The position numbers were made by a program, and so were the translations under genes. A DNA stretch of 64,000 nucleotides from an uncultured Alphaproteobacteria bacterium (lineage in GTDB: Bacteria > Pseudomonadota > Alphaproteobacteria > HIMB59 > GCA-002718135): assembly GCA_902522865.1 (NCBI GenBank), contig CABYXC010000002.1:102415-166414 (forward strand), read 5' to 3'. Below, one piece after another: positions 39,888 through 49,451 of this stretch. Below the pieces are notes generated by a model that did not search any database, was not told the origin of the DNA, and was given only the letters and a program-made list of their open reading frames with translations. The stretch's first letter is position 1, and every line of letters begins with the position of its first letter.

Positions 39888-40733
39888 ATGGCTAATAAAT
39901 CAACAACAGGGCAGAAACATCCATATCACTTAGTTGATCCAAGTCCTCTTCCATTTTTATCATCAATAGCTGGTCTAGCAATGGCTGCCGGTCTTGTATT
40001 TTATATGCATTATGGAACTTCTTGGCTTCTTATTCTTGGTACAATTGGTTTGTTAACTATTATGTTTTTATGGTGGAGGGATGTAATTAAAGAGTCAACT
40101 TTTCAAAAGGTTCATACACCTGTTGTGGAGCTGGGACTAAGATATGGAATGGCGCTTTTTATTGCATCAGAAGTAATGTTCTTTGTTGCTTTTTTCTGGG
40201 CTTTCTTTGATGCAAGTTTAACACCTAAATTACCTATAGAAGAATTCTCTGAAACTTTTGATAGTAATGGCGCTGTTGGAATTTGGCCACCAGAAGGTAT
40301 CAAAACATTTGATCCGCTTGATGTTCCTTTTTTAAATACATTAATATTATTAATGTCAGGTACTACTTGTACATGGGCTCACCATGCTGTTAGAGAAGGT
40401 CATAGAGATCAAGCCATTCAGGCTTTATGGTGTACTGTTGGTCTCGGAATTTTCTTCTCATTTATGCAGGGTGTAGAATATTACGAGGCAGCTCATCATT
40501 ATTTTAGTTTTACTGATGGAATATATCCGTCAGTATTTTATATGGCTACTGGTTTTCATGGATTTCATGTAATGGTTGGAACAGCATTTCTAGCTGTTTG
40601 TTTGTATCGTGTTTATAAAAATCATTTTACTCCAGATAGACATTTTGGATTAGAGGCTGCAGCATGGTACTGGCACTTTGTTGACGTTGTTTGGCTGTTC
40701 TTGTTTGTCTGCGTTTATGTTTGGGGTGCATAA
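39888..40733 (+). CDS. coxC: cytochrome c oxidase subunit III
   Basis: 281 aa with about seven hydrophobic segments. Family landmarks are the N-terminal KHPYHLVDPSPLPF, SEVMFFVAFFWAFFDASL, MSGTTCTWAHHAVREG, GFHGFHVMVGTAFL and the C-terminal WYWHFVDVVWLFLFVCVYVWG. ATG lies three bases after ctaG. The SURF1 gene follows without a gap. Confidence 0.96.
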   Translation: MANKSTTGQKHPYHLVDPSPLPFLSSIAGLAMAAGLVFYMHYGTSWLLILGTIGLLTIMFLWWRDVIKESTFQKVHTPVVELGLRYGMALFIASEVMFFVAFFWAFFDASLTPKLPIEEFSETFDSNGAVGIWPPEGIKTFDPLDVPFLNTLILLMSGTTCTWAHHAVREGHRDQAIQALWCTVGLGIFFSFMQGVEYYEAAHHYFSFTDGIYPSVFYMATGFHGFHVMVGTAFLAVCLYRVYKNHFTPDRHFGLEAAAWYWHFVDVVWLFLFVCVYVWGA

Positions 40734-41423
40734 ATTAAAAACTTTCCCATAAAATTTTTTTTATTTAGTTTATTTTGTATTGCGCTGACAATATTTTTGG
40801 GAATTTGGCAATTGCAAAGACTGGAATGGAAAGAAAAAATTATAGCTGAATTTAATGAGCTAAAGGATCAAAAACCACTTTCACTTTCAATGGGAAAAAT
40901 GAAGTATCCAAACATTGATGAGTTTACTAAAGTTATCTCTTTAGGAACTGTTGACAGAAGTAAAAAAATTTTCTTCCCTGCTAAAACATTGAATGGGGTT
41001 TCTGGTGTTAGAATAGCTAGTTTATTGTCAGATAATCATGGTAATAATTATTTAATTGATGAAGGTTGGTTTGAGCAAAGCAGATATGATTATTTTAAAG
41101 ACAATAATGAAATAATAAATGCTGAAATTCTAGGATACATCCGATATCCAACTCAAAAAAAGATGTTTACTCCAGAGAATTCTATCTCTTCAAATGAATG
41201 GTATTATTATGATTTGGAGCAAATTCAAACTTTCTTAAATGTTAAGATAAATCAGAAGTTTTTCATTAAAAATATGAGTAATTACGCAGAGAATTTTTTA
41301 ATACCATCATCTCAAAATCATAATTTTTCAAATAATCATTTGCAGTATGCAATTACATGGTTTTTGATGAGTTTTTCTTTTTTGATTATTTTTATAATTT
41401 ATTTATTTAGGAAGAAAAAATGA
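40734..41423 (+). CDS. SURF1 family protein, probably starting at a non-standard ATT
   Basis: SURF1 proteins assist cytochrome oxidase assembly (heme a insertion) and have two membrane helices, one at each end. Here the C-terminal helix is present (residues before the terminal RKKK) and the first helix, ending in FLGIWQLQRLEWKEK, is encoded just upstream of the only standard start, TTG 40797. In frame, the reading continues upstream without ATG, GTG or another TTG directly to the coxC stop. The complete protein would begin at ATT 40734 (I/M-KNFPIKFF), giving 229 aa. The alternative TTG start gives 208 aa and loses most of the first helix. Confidence 0.8.
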   Translation: MKNFPIKFFLFSLFCIALTIFLGIWQLQRLEWKEKIIAEFNELKDQKPLSLSMGKMKYPNIDEFTKVISLGTVDRSKKIFFPAKTLNGVSGVRIASLLSDNHGNNYLIDEGWFEQSRYDYFKDNNEIINAEILGYIRYPTQKKMFTPENSISSNEWYYYDLEQIQTFLNVKINQKFFIKNMSNYAENFLIPSSQNHNFSNNHLQYAITWFLMSFSFLIIFIIYLFRKKK

Positions 41424-42898
41424 AAACATATTTAAAACTTAAAGAGATCTTTAATGAAGCTTCACTGACATCAGATATTGCAGGTATTTTGCACTGGGAT
41501 ATGGCAACAATGATGCCTAGCAGCTCAAGAGATCAAAGATCAGATCAATTAGCCTATTTATCAAAACTTAGTCATAGTAAAATTTCATCTTCTGAAGTCG
41601 GTGATTTAATTGAAGATTCTAAGAATCTTAATCTAAGTAACAGTGATCAGAAAAACTTAAATGAAATGGATAGAGAATATAAATTAGCTTCAGCTATTCC
41701 AACGAAGCTTGTAGAAAAAATTTCAAAATCTTCAGCTAAATGTGAAGGTGTTTGGCAAGAGGCAAGGGAAAAGTCCGAATTTAATTTAGTAAAAAAAGAT
41801 TTAGAAGAACTTATAAATTTAACGAAAGAAGAAGCTAATATTCTAGGGGAAACTTTTAAAATTTCTCCTTATGAAGCACTAATAAATAAATTTGAACCTT
41901 CTTCAGAAGAAAATAAAATATCTGGAGTATTTGATGATATACAAAAATTTCTTACACCACTTATTGATAAAATTATTGATAAGCAAAAAAAAGAAGAAAC
42001 ACTTCAATTTGAAAAAAGTATTGATGAAGAAAAGCAGAAAAATATTTCTGAATATATAATGAAACAAATAGGTTTTGATTTTACAAGAGGGAGACTTGAT
42101 AAAAGTGTTCACCCTTTTTGTGGAGGATCTACAAATGATGTTAGAATTACAACTAGATATAATAATGAAAATCCATTTTCATCTTTAGATGGTGTTATGC
42201 ATGAAACTGGACATGCATTATATGAGCTAAACCTTCCAAAAGATTGGATGCATCAGCCAGCAGGTAAATCTAGGGGGATGGCCATGCATGAAAGTCAATC
42301 ACTATTAATTGAAATGCAAATCACTAGATCTTTAGCTTTTAAAAAATTTTTATCTAATACCTTAATTAATAAATTTGATATAAATGACAAAGCTACAAAT
42401 CCAGACAATCTTTACAAATTAGGTACTCGAGTAAACAAATCTTTTATAAGAGTTGAGTCAGATGAAGTAACCTATCCCTTGCATATTATCTTAAGATTTA
42501 ATTTAGAAAGAAAAATTTTTAACAATGAAATAAATATTGCAGACATTCCCGATGCTTGGAATGATGAATTTAATAGATTATTTAATTTATCGATAAATAA
42601 AGACACTGATGGATGTTTACAAGATATTCATTGGTTTGCTGGATTATTTGGATACTTTCCAACATATTCATTAGGAGCACTCACTGCTGCTCAATTTGCG
42701 TCTCAATTGAGAACTGATCAAAAGGAATTAGATAAGGAAATAGAAAATGGTGAATTTTCAAATTTAGTAAATTGGCTAAAAAAAAATATCCATGAAAAAG
42801 CTAGTTTTTTTTCAACTAATGAGGTTTTAGAACAGGTTACAAAGTCATCTTTAAATGCTAAATATTTCAAAGAATATATTACTAATCGCTATCTTTAA
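41420..42898 (+). CDS. M32 family metallocarboxypeptidase
   Basis: 492 aa, the usual length. The zinc motif is HETGH (His261-Glu262, His265) in VMHETGHALYE, and GMAMHESQSLLIE carries the third ligand Glu. DVRITTRYNNENPFSSLDG precedes the site, as in thermostable carboxypeptidase 1. It removes C-terminal residues from peptides in the cytoplasm. It overlaps the SURF1 gene by four bases and thrC by one. Confidence 0.94.
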   Translation: MKTYLKLKEIFNEASLTSDIAGILHWDMATMMPSSSRDQRSDQLAYLSKLSHSKISSSEVGDLIEDSKNLNLSNSDQKNLNEMDREYKLASAIPTKLVEKISKSSAKCEGVWQEAREKSEFNLVKKDLEELINLTKEEANILGETFKISPYEALINKFEPSSEENKISGVFDDIQKFLTPLIDKIIDKQKKEETLQFEKSIDEEKQKNISEYIMKQIGFDFTRGRLDKSVHPFCGGSTNDVRITTRYNNENPFSSLDGVMHETGHALYELNLPKDWMHQPAGKSRGMAMHESQSLLIEMQITRSLAFKKFLSNTLINKFDINDKATNPDNLYKLGTRVNKSFIRVESDEVTYPLHIILRFNLERKIFNNEINIADIPDAWNDEFNRLFNLSINKDTDGCLQDIHWFAGLFGYFPTYSLGALTAAQFASQLRTDQKELDKEIENGEFSNLVNWLKKNIHEKASFFSTNEVLEQVTKSSLNAKYFKEYITNRYL

Positions 42899-44274
42899 TG
42901 AAATATTTAAGCACAAGAGATGATTCTCTAAGCAGATCATTTAACGATATCCTTTATCAAGGATTATCGAGAGATGGTGGTCTGTATTTACCCCAAAGCT
43001 GGCCCAGAATAGACTTACTAAGTTTAAAAAATAAATCATACGAAGAAGTAGCATGTGAAATTATTTTTCCTTATGTAAATGAAAATATAGAAAAATTAGA
43101 ATTACAAAAAATTTTAAATGAAACTTATGCAAATTTTAATCATGAAAAAATAGCTCCATTAGTAAAATTAAAAAATAATAAATTTTTATTAGAATTAATT
43201 TATGGACCTACTTATGCTTTTAAAGATTACGCTTTACAATTTCTTGGTAACCTATTTTCTACAAGTTTAGAGATTTCTCCAAAAAAAATTACTATTTTAG
43301 GCGCAACTTCTGGCGATACTGGGTCAGCTGCAATTCATTCTTTTAAATCAAAAAAAGACATAAATGTATTTATTCTACATCCTCATAATAAAGTATCACC
43401 TATTCAACAAAAACAAATGACTACAGTAATTGATAAGAATATTTTTAATATTGCTGTAGAGGGTAATTTTGATGATTGTCAAAAAATTGTCAAAGAACTA
43501 TTTGTTGATGACGAAATACAAGAGTCTACTTCTTTAACTGCAGTAAACTCTATAAATTGGGCTCGATTAATTGCGCAAGTTGTTTATTATTTTTGGGCTT
43601 ACTTGCAAGCTGATAAGCAGAAAATTAATTTTATTGTTCCTTCAGGAAATTTTGGCAATATTTTTTCAGCCTTTGTTGCTAAACAAATGGGATTACCTAT
43701 TGGTCATTTGCATATTGCAACTAATTCTAATGATATCTTGAAGTCTATAGTAGACACTGGAGAAATGAAAAAAAAATCTGTTTTTCAAACATATAGTCCT
43801 AGTATGGATATACAAGTTTCAAGTAACTTTGAGAGGCAAATTTTTGAAAGTCTCAATAGAGACAGCAAAAGAGTAAATGAAGTATTTGAAAGTTTTTCAT
43901 CAAAAGGTTTTTATCAATTTGATGACTCTGTTTTAGCTAAGTTTCAACAAATATATAAGGCTTCCTCAATTGATGATAGTCAGACTCTGGAAACAATTAA
44001 ATATGTATATGAAAAATTTAATTATATTGCTGACCCACATACTGCAACAGGACTAAAAGTATTATTAGATAAAAAAGATGATGAAGCATGGGTATCTTTG
44101 GTTTGTGCACATCCTGCAAAATTTGACAAAGCTGTGAATAAAGCAATTAATAAAGAAATTGAAATACCAAAAGAATTGAGCAATCTCTTTGATAAAGAGG
44201 AAAAGATGACTATATTATCCAATAGTACTATGGATGTAAAAAACTACATCTTAGAAAAAACAAGCAATGCATAA
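42898..44274 (+). CDS. thrC: threonine synthase
   Basis: 458 aa PLP enzyme converting O-phosphohomoserine to threonine. The N-terminal segment is MKYLSTRDDSLSRSFNDILYQGLSRDGGLY; the PLP lysine is Lys109 in YAFKDYALQFLG; LGATSGDTGSAAIHSF and VPSGNFGNIFSA are cofactor-binding blocks. It overlaps the M32 gene by one base and the M16 gene by eight. Confidence 0.95.
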   Translation: MKYLSTRDDSLSRSFNDILYQGLSRDGGLYLPQSWPRIDLLSLKNKSYEEVACEIIFPYVNENIEKLELQKILNETYANFNHEKIAPLVKLKNNKFLLELIYGPTYAFKDYALQFLGNLFSTSLEISPKKITILGATSGDTGSAAIHSFKSKKDINVFILHPHNKVSPIQQKQMTTVIDKNIFNIAVEGNFDDCQKIVKELFVDDEIQESTSLTAVNSINWARLIAQVVYYFWAYLQADKQKINFIVPSGNFGNIFSAFVAKQMGLPIGHLHIATNSNDILKSIVDTGEMKKKSVFQTYSPSMDIQVSSNFERQIFESLNRDSKRVNEVFESFSSKGFYQFDDSVLAKFQQIYKASSIDDSQTLETIKYVYEKFNYIADPHTATGLKVLLDKKDDEAWVSLVCAHPAKFDKAVNKAINKEIEIPKELSNLFDKEEKMTILSNSTMDVKNYILEKTSNA

Positions 44275-45520
44275 AATTACATCACTAGAAAACGGATTAA
44301 GAATAGTAACTCAAAATATGCCAGGGCTGGAAACAGTATCTATGGGTATATGGAATTTTGTTGGTGGTAGAGATGAAACAAAAGACATAAATGGCGTTGC
44401 TCACCTTTTAGAGCATATGGCTTTTAAGGGCACATCAACTAAAAATGCCCTTCAAATTGCCGAAACAATTGAAAATGTTGGCGGAGATATAAATGCCTAT
44501 ACTTCAAAGGAAATAACAGCTTACTATGTAAAACTCTTAGCTGATGATCTACATTATGGAATAGATATTCTGACAGATATTTTGCAAAATTCTACATTTG
44601 CTGAAGATGAACTTAATCGAGAAAGAGGAGTCATAATTCAAGAAATTGGCATGTACCTTGATACACCTGATGATATGATTTTTGATTATTGGCAAGAAAA
44701 AGCATACCCGGACCAGCCAATGGGACGTTCCATATTGGGTAAAACTGATATTATTAAAAATATTTCAAGAGACGAAGTTAAAGACTTCATGATGAATCAT
44801 TATAATCCAAAAAAAATGATTATAAGTGCAGCTGGAAAAATTGATCATGATCAATTTGTAGAATCAATTAAAAAATCATGCACTAACCTACCAACTGGAT
44901 TATCTACTGAAAGACAAAAAGCTGATTACAAATCTGGAGAATACAGAGAAGATAAAAAATTAGAACAGATTCACTTACTACTTGGTTTTGAAGGTATAGA
45001 TTATCATCATGATGATTACTATTCTTTATTGGTTTATTCTTCTTTATTAGGTGGAGGTATGTCATCAAGATTGTTTCAAGAGATAAGAGAGAAACGTGGT
45101 CTTGTATATGGAATTTCCTCTTTTAGTTCATCTTATACGGACACGGGTGTTTTTGGTATTTATTGTGGAACAGGTGAAAATCAAATCCAAGAGCTCATAC
45201 CTGTTTTATGTGATCAATTAAATGAAAGTCCTAATTCAATTACAGAAAAAGAAATAAATAGAGGTAAAGCTCAATTGAAAGCAAGCTTAATGATGGGGAG
45301 AGAAAGTGCATTTAGAAGATGTGAGAGTGCTGCTAGACAACTTCTGGTCTTTAATAGAATAATTGACCCCGCTGAAACTATTAAAAATATAGATAAGATT
45401 TCTAAAGAGACAGTTCAAAAGATTGCTAATCAAATTGTAAAAGGGCCAATAACTATATCAAGTATCGGACCATTATCTAAACTTGAAAATATTGATAAAA
45501 TACAAAATCGTATTAATTAA
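44267..45520 (+). CDS. M16 family zinc peptidase (mitochondrial-processing-peptidase-like)
   Basis: 417 aa insulinase-family protein. The inverted zinc motif HLLEH (His46, Glu49, His50) is intact, and the distal Glu lies in ERGVIIQEIGMY. The glycine-rich GGGMSSRLFQEIREKRGLVYG of the C-terminal half is typical of bacterial MPP-beta relatives. It follows thrC, the usual alphaproteobacterial arrangement. Confidence 0.93.
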   Translation: MHKITSLENGLRIVTQNMPGLETVSMGIWNFVGGRDETKDINGVAHLLEHMAFKGTSTKNALQIAETIENVGGDINAYTSKEITAYYVKLLADDLHYGIDILTDILQNSTFAEDELNRERGVIIQEIGMYLDTPDDMIFDYWQEKAYPDQPMGRSILGKTDIIKNISRDEVKDFMMNHYNPKKMIISAAGKIDHDQFVESIKKSCTNLPTGLSTERQKADYKSGEYREDKKLEQIHLLLGFEGIDYHHDDYYSLLVYSSLLGGGMSSRLFQEIREKRGLVYGISSFSSSYTDTGVFGIYCGTGENQIQELIPVLCDQLNESPNSITEKEINRGKAQLKASLMMGRESAFRRCESAARQLLVFNRIIDPAETIKNIDKISKETVQKIANQIVKGPITISSIGPLSKLENIDKIQNRIN

Positions 45521-45542
45521 GCTTTTCAAAAATTTTAAAACA

Positions 45543-45749
45543 TTATTTTATTTTTATGTCTTCTATAATTGAATGATTAAGCTCTCCATCTTCAGATGAT
45601 AAATTCATAGACACTTTTATGGATTCACCTGTTTTGATACTTCCTTCGGAAAATTTTTTTCGTATGTAATTTTCTATTTCACGTTGCGAGCTAATACCAA
45701 CTTGTTTAAGAAATTTTCTAATCTCTAGATTTAAATTATCTTCATCCAT
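45543..45749 (-). CDS. DUF6494 family small protein
   Basis: 68 aa. The N-terminal pattern MDEDNLNLEIRKFLKQVGISSQREIE followed by a basic helix and a beta-rich tail resembles DUF6494, a small cytoplasmic family of proteobacteria without assigned function. It is on the minus strand, converging on the M16 gene and divergent from ogt. Support is the family-like pattern, a reasonable start and the lack of any competing frame. Confidence 0.75.
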   Translation of the reverse strand: MDEDNLNLEIRKFLKQVGISSQREIENYIRKKFSEGSIKTGESIKVSMNLSSEDGELNHSIIEDIKIK

Positions 45750-45802
45750 GATTTACTATAAATTATTTTGATAGATTCATTCAATAATGTTATTAATTTT
45801 AT

Positions 45803-46243
45803 ATGGAAATTGCTTCATTTAAAACTAAACTCGGTTGGATTACGGTAAAAAAAAAGGGTGGCAACATCTTATCACTGAGTTTTGGAAAAACAAATGAAAT
45901 GAATGATGTAATTAATATTAAGAATCAGATTAATTTATATGCCTCTGGAAAACTTAAAAATTTTAAGATTAACTATTCTTTTGAAGGGTCCCCTTTGCAA
46001 AAAAAAATTTGGAAAGAATTATCTAAAATTAAATATGGTAAAGTTTCAACATATGGAGAAATAGCAAAAAAAGTTGGTACGTCTCCAAGATATGTAGGTA
46101 ATGTTTGTGGACAAAATAAACTTTTGCTTATTATTCCCTGTCACCGCATAATTCGTAGCGATGGTAAACTTGGAGGATTTTCTGGAAGAGGGGGGATCAA
46201 GTTAAAAAAAAGATTACTCAACTTAGAAAAAAGTGTCTCATAA
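45803..46243 (+). CDS. ogt: methylated-DNA--protein-cysteine methyltransferase
   Basis: 146 aa suicide DNA repair protein. The acceptor Cys is Cys113 in LIIPCHRIIRSDGKLGGFSG, and VSTYGEIAKKVG with SPRYVGNVCGQN forms the DNA-binding helix-turn-helix and arginine finger. The N-terminal domain is short, as in Ogt/AGT forms lacking the Ada domain. It overlaps the next gene by 11 bases. Confidence 0.93.
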   Translation: MEIASFKTKLGWITVKKKGGNILSLSFGKTNEMNDVINIKNQINLYASGKLKNFKINYSFEGSPLQKKIWKELSKIKYGKVSTYGEIAKKVGTSPRYVGNVCGQNKLLLIIPCHRIIRSDGKLGGFSGRGGIKLKKRLLNLEKSVS

Positions 46244-46961
46244 AATAATTATTCTTCAACATACGCCCTTAGTAACACCTGGGTACTTTACAGAGTTAAT
46301 GAATGAAGACTTAGTTGAAAGAACTATTATTCGATTGGATAAAGGAGAAAAGATTCCTGTTAATCTTGATATATATGATGGCATGATATGTTTGGGTGGA
46401 CCAATGGATACTTGGATGGAAGAACAATACCCGTGGATGATTGATGAAAAAAATAAGATAAAGGAATTTGTTCTAAATAATCAAAAACCATATCTCGGAA
46501 TCTGTTTAGGTTGTCAATTTTTAGGAGAAATTCTTGGCGGTAAAGTAATTAAATCTAATCCTCCAGAAATTGGGGTTCTAAATATTAATATTTTAGATAA
46601 TAAAAAAAAGGATCAACTTTTTAAAAATTTTGATAATCAGATTAAAGCATTACAATGGCATAGTTACGAGGTAAGTGAACTAAATAATTCTGATGTTACA
46701 ATTATAGGTTCATCAGATATTACAAAATTTCAAATTTTTAAGTATAAAAACCATGCTTATGGCATTCAATTTCATATGGAAGTAGATGAAAACACAATAA
46801 TTAAATGGTCCAAAGTTCCTGAATTAAAAAATGCTTTAGAAAAATATTTAGGCAAAAACTCCATTGATGAACTGGATAAATTGCTTAGAAATAATATTCA
46901 AGAAATGAACTATAATACTAAAAAATTATACGAAAATTTTAAAAATTTAATGACTACCTAA
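46233..46961 (+). CDS. class I glutamine amidotransferase-like protein (GMP-synthase-like domain)
   Basis: 242 aa single-domain amidotransferase. The nucleophile elbow is LGICLGCQFLGEILGG and the His-Glu part is GIQFHMEVDE; the preceding motif is MICLGGPMDTW. It lacks a synthetase domain, so it is not GuaA. Relatives may be gamma-glutamyl hydrolases or stand-alone amidotransferases. The start is GTG 46233 within ogt. No substrate can be assigned. Confidence 0.85.
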   Translation: MSHKIIILQHTPLVTPGYFTELMNEDLVERTIIRLDKGEKIPVNLDIYDGMICLGGPMDTWMEEQYPWMIDEKNKIKEFVLNNQKPYLGICLGCQFLGEILGGKVIKSNPPEIGVLNINILDNKKKDQLFKNFDNQIKALQWHSYEVSELNNSDVTIIGSSDITKFQIFKYKNHAYGIQFHMEVDENTIIKWSKVPELKNALEKYLGKNSIDELDKLLRNNIQEMNYNTKKLYENFKNLMTT

Positions 46962-46995
46962 CTGTTTCGTGTTTAAATAATTATGGAGATTTAAT

Positions 46996-48048
46996 ATGAA
47001 AAAAATAAAAGGCCCAGCAATATTTCTTGCCCAGTTTGTAAGTGATGATGAACCTTTCAACTCATTAGAGTCAATATCAAAATGGGCTTCTAATTTAGGG
47101 TATAAAGGCGTACAGATACCTTCATGGGATTCAAGATTAATTGATTTAAAAAAAGCTTCTGAAAGTAAAAATTATTGTGATGATATAAAAGGAATTCTTG
47201 AAAATAATAATTTACAACTGACAGAGTTATCTACTCACCTTCAAGGTCAGCTTGTTGCTGTTCATCCTGCATACGATATTCCTTTTGATGGATTTGCAGA
47301 TGAAAAAGTCAGAGGTAATCCAAGTAAAAGAAAAGAATGGGCTATTGATCAATTAATGCAAGCAGCAGTTGCTTCAAGGAACTTTGGACTAAATGCACAT
47401 GCAACTTTTTCTGGTGCACTAGCGTGGCCATATTTATATCCATGGCCTCAAAGACCAGAAGGTTTAGTAGATGAAGCTTTTAATGAACTTGCAAAAAGAT
47501 GGAAACCAATTTTAAATAAATTCGACGAAGTCGGGGTAGATCTATGTTATGAAATCCATCCTGGTGAAGATCTCCATGATGGAATTACATTTGAAATGTT
47601 TTTAGAAAAGGTTGGTAATCATCCAAGATGTAATATGCTTTATGATCCAAGTCATTTTATTCTTCAACATTTAAATTATTTGGATCATATTGATATCTAT
47701 TATGACAAATTAAAAATGTTTCATGTAAAAGATGCTGAATTAAATCCAAGTGGGAAGCAAGGTGTATACGGAGGTTTTCAATCATGGATTAATAGAGCCG
47801 GCAGATTCAGATCATTAGGAGATGGTCAGGTTGACTTTAAATCTATTTTTTCAAAATTATCTAGTTATAATTTTGAAGGCTGGGCAGTGTTAGAATGGGA
47901 ATGTTGTATAAAAAGCCCTCAACAAGGAGCAGAAGAGGGTTCTAAATTTATAAAAAAGCATATCATCGATGTAACTGAAAAAGCTTTTGATGATTTTGCT
48001 GACTCAGGAATGGATGAAGAAACTAATAAAAAACTATTAGGTATTTAG
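46996..48048 (+). CDS. sugar phosphate isomerase/epimerase-type TIM barrel protein
   Basis: 350 aa protein of the AP-endonuclease-2 fold (IolE/IolH/YcjR group). Metal ligands are readable: Glu in CYEIHPGED, Asp and His in YDPSHF, His in FHVKDAEL and Glu in AVLEWEC. ATG follows GGAGAT. It is 12 bases from a Gfo/Idh/MocA dehydrogenase; such pairs oxidise a sugar or cyclitol to the keto form and then epimerise, isomerise or dehydrate it. An inosose dehydratase (IolE) role is possible, since iolD is present, but the sequence also fits keto-sugar epimerases. Confidence 0.85.
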   Translation: MKKIKGPAIFLAQFVSDDEPFNSLESISKWASNLGYKGVQIPSWDSRLIDLKKASESKNYCDDIKGILENNNLQLTELSTHLQGQLVAVHPAYDIPFDGFADEKVRGNPSKRKEWAIDQLMQAAVASRNFGLNAHATFSGALAWPYLYPWPQRPEGLVDEAFNELAKRWKPILNKFDEVGVDLCYEIHPGEDLHDGITFEMFLEKVGNHPRCNMLYDPSHFILQHLNYLDHIDIYYDKLKMFHVKDAELNPSGKQGVYGGFQSWINRAGRFRSLGDGQVDFKSIFSKLSSYNFEGWAVLEWECCIKSPQQGAEEGSKFIKKHIIDVTEKAFDDFADSGMDEETNKKLLGI

Positions 48049-48060
48049 GAGAAAATTTAA

Positions 48061-49212
48061 ATGACAAAAAGATTAAAACTAGGAATGATAGGTGGCGGCC
48101 AAGGAGCATTTATAGGAGCTGTACATCGTTTATGTGCAAGAATGGATGATAAGTATGAATTTGTTGCTGGTTGCTTATCTTCAACTCCAGAAAAAGCAGC
48201 TAAATCTGCAAAAGAAATTGGCCTTGATCCCTCAAGAAGTTATCCTGATTTTAAAACTATGGCTGAGGAAGAATCTAAAAGAGATGATGGAATTGATGTT
48301 GTCTCAATTGTAACGCCGAATCATATGCATGCTGCACCAGCAATAGAATTTCTAAATAAAAATATTCATGTCATTTGTGATAAACCAATGACCTCTACAA
48401 TGGAAGACGCACATAAATTAGTTGATGCAGTTTCTAAATCTGATGCTCATTTTTTCTTAACTCATAATTATTCTGGCTATCCAGTAGTTAGAGGTATGAG
48501 ATCACTTATTGAAAATGGGGCACTTGGAAAAATAAGAATTGTTAAAGGATCTTATTTGCAAGGATGGCTCGGATCAAAAGAGGAAGATTCCGGTTCAAAT
48601 AAACAAGCAGAATGGAGAACAGATCCCTCAAGAAGTGGAGCTGCAGGAGGTGTGGGTGATATTGGGAGTCACACTATGCATTTAATAGAATTTATAACTC
48701 AATTAAAATTACAATCAGTTAGTGCAGATCTTACAACTTTTGTTGAGGGAAGAAAATTAGATGATGATGCTTCGATAATGATAAGATTGAATAATGGAGC
48801 TAAAGGATCATTATCCATTTCTCAAGTTGCGACAGGGGAAGAAAATAATTTTACCATAGCTATCTATGGTGACAAGGGTGCATTAAAATGGAGTCAAGAA
48901 AATCCAAATTATGCAACCTTTAGTCAAGTAGGAGAGGCAAGCCAGATAATAACGAGAGGTGGTTCTATCAAAGTTGAGGGAACTGAAGCTAACGTGCGAA
49001 TCCCTGCTGGTCATCCAGAAGGTTATCTTGAAGCATTTGCACAAATTTATTCAGATGCTGCCGATATCATACAAAATGAGGAAAATAAGGAAGAATTATT
49101 AAAGATAATTCCAAATATTGATGATGGTTTGCACATTATGAAATTCATCAATGCAAGTGTAGAGTCTAGTAATAATGATTCTGCTTGGACTGATTTATCA
49201 ACAATAAAATAG
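48061..49212 (+). CDS. Gfo/Idh/MocA family oxidoreductase
   Basis: 383 aa NAD(P)-dependent dehydrogenase of a different subgroup from those at 6696 and 15864. The Rossmann motif is LGMIGGGQGAFIGAVHR, the Lys motif is CDKPMTS, and GGVGDIGSHTMHLIEFI contains the catalytic Asp/His. GQGAFIGAVHR is typical of the group paired with YcjR/IolE-like epimerases. AGGAGA precedes the ATG. It is probably co-transcribed with the preceding TIM barrel gene. Confidence 0.88.
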   Translation: MTKRLKLGMIGGGQGAFIGAVHRLCARMDDKYEFVAGCLSSTPEKAAKSAKEIGLDPSRSYPDFKTMAEEESKRDDGIDVVSIVTPNHMHAAPAIEFLNKNIHVICDKPMTSTMEDAHKLVDAVSKSDAHFFLTHNYSGYPVVRGMRSLIENGALGKIRIVKGSYLQGWLGSKEEDSGSNKQAEWRTDPSRSGAAGGVGDIGSHTMHLIEFITQLKLQSVSADLTTFVEGRKLDDDASIMIRLNNGAKGSLSISQVATGEENNFTIAIYGDKGALKWSQENPNYATFSQVGEASQIITRGGSIKVEGTEANVRIPAGHPEGYLEAFAQIYSDAADIIQNEENKEELLKIIPNIDDGLHIMKFINASVESSNNDSAWTDLSTIK

Positions 49213-49214
49213 CT

Positions 49215-49258
49215 AATATTCTCTGCAAAACAGGGAAATATTACTATATGCGTTTTTT
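49215..49258 (+). terminator. possible terminator after the dehydrogenase gene
   Basis: AATATTCTCTG pairs with CAGGG-A-AATATT (one bulged A, loop CAAAA, 49215-49242), ten bases before a T6 run at 49253-49258. The T run is not directly at the stem foot, so termination is uncertain. It lies two bases after the stop codon. Confidence 0.35.
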
Positions 49259-49320
49259 GCATATTAATGTTAACGATTATAATCTTACTAAAAATTAATA
49301 TTAAACTAAATCAGTATTCA

Positions 49321-49370
49321 CGTTCATCATCCTTTTGGGGTGACGGAAGTAGACGAAAGTCGAAGGAACG
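49321..49370 (+). promoter_or_regulatory. glutamine riboswitch aptamer (glnA RNA type), leader 1, first copy
   Basis: CGTTC (49321-49325) closes with GAACG (49366-49370). Inside are a six-pair arm (TCATCC/GGGTGA region), the conserved core CGGAAGTAG, a small GAC-GAAA-GTC hairpin, and CGAAGGAACG. These core segments match the glnA glutamine-binding RNA class as I remember it. It lies in the 319-base gap before the first amt gene. Glutamine binding reports nitrogen sufficiency and would be expected to lower transporter synthesis. Confidence 0.85.
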
Positions 49371-49388
49371 CATGCAAAGTTATTAAAT

Positions 49389-49438
49389 CGTTCAATTTGT
49401 CTAGGGCAAATCGGAAGTAGGTTAAAACCGAAGGAACG
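49389..49438 (+). promoter_or_regulatory. glutamine riboswitch aptamer (glnA RNA type), leader 1, second copy
   Basis: A second complete aptamer follows 18 bases after the first: CGTTC (49389-49393) with GAACG (49434-49438), a seven-pair arm ATTTGTC/GGCAAAT, core CGGAAGTAGG, short GGT/ACC hairpin and CCGAAGGAACG. Tandem copies suggest a sharper response to glutamine. The second copy is closest to the putative ribosome-site control element. Confidence 0.85.
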
Positions 49439-49451
49439 CGGATCTTATTAT

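Noticed and set aside
40797..41423. TTG 40797 as the SURF1 start.
   Set aside because: It removes the hydrophobic stretch needed for the first membrane helix, which is encoded directly upstream in the same frame.
49246..49264. ATATGC-GTTTTTT-GCATAT palindrome before the amt leader as an operator.
   Set aside because: Short, AT-rich and seen once; not repeated before the second amt gene. It may be part of a terminator but cannot be supported as a protein site.
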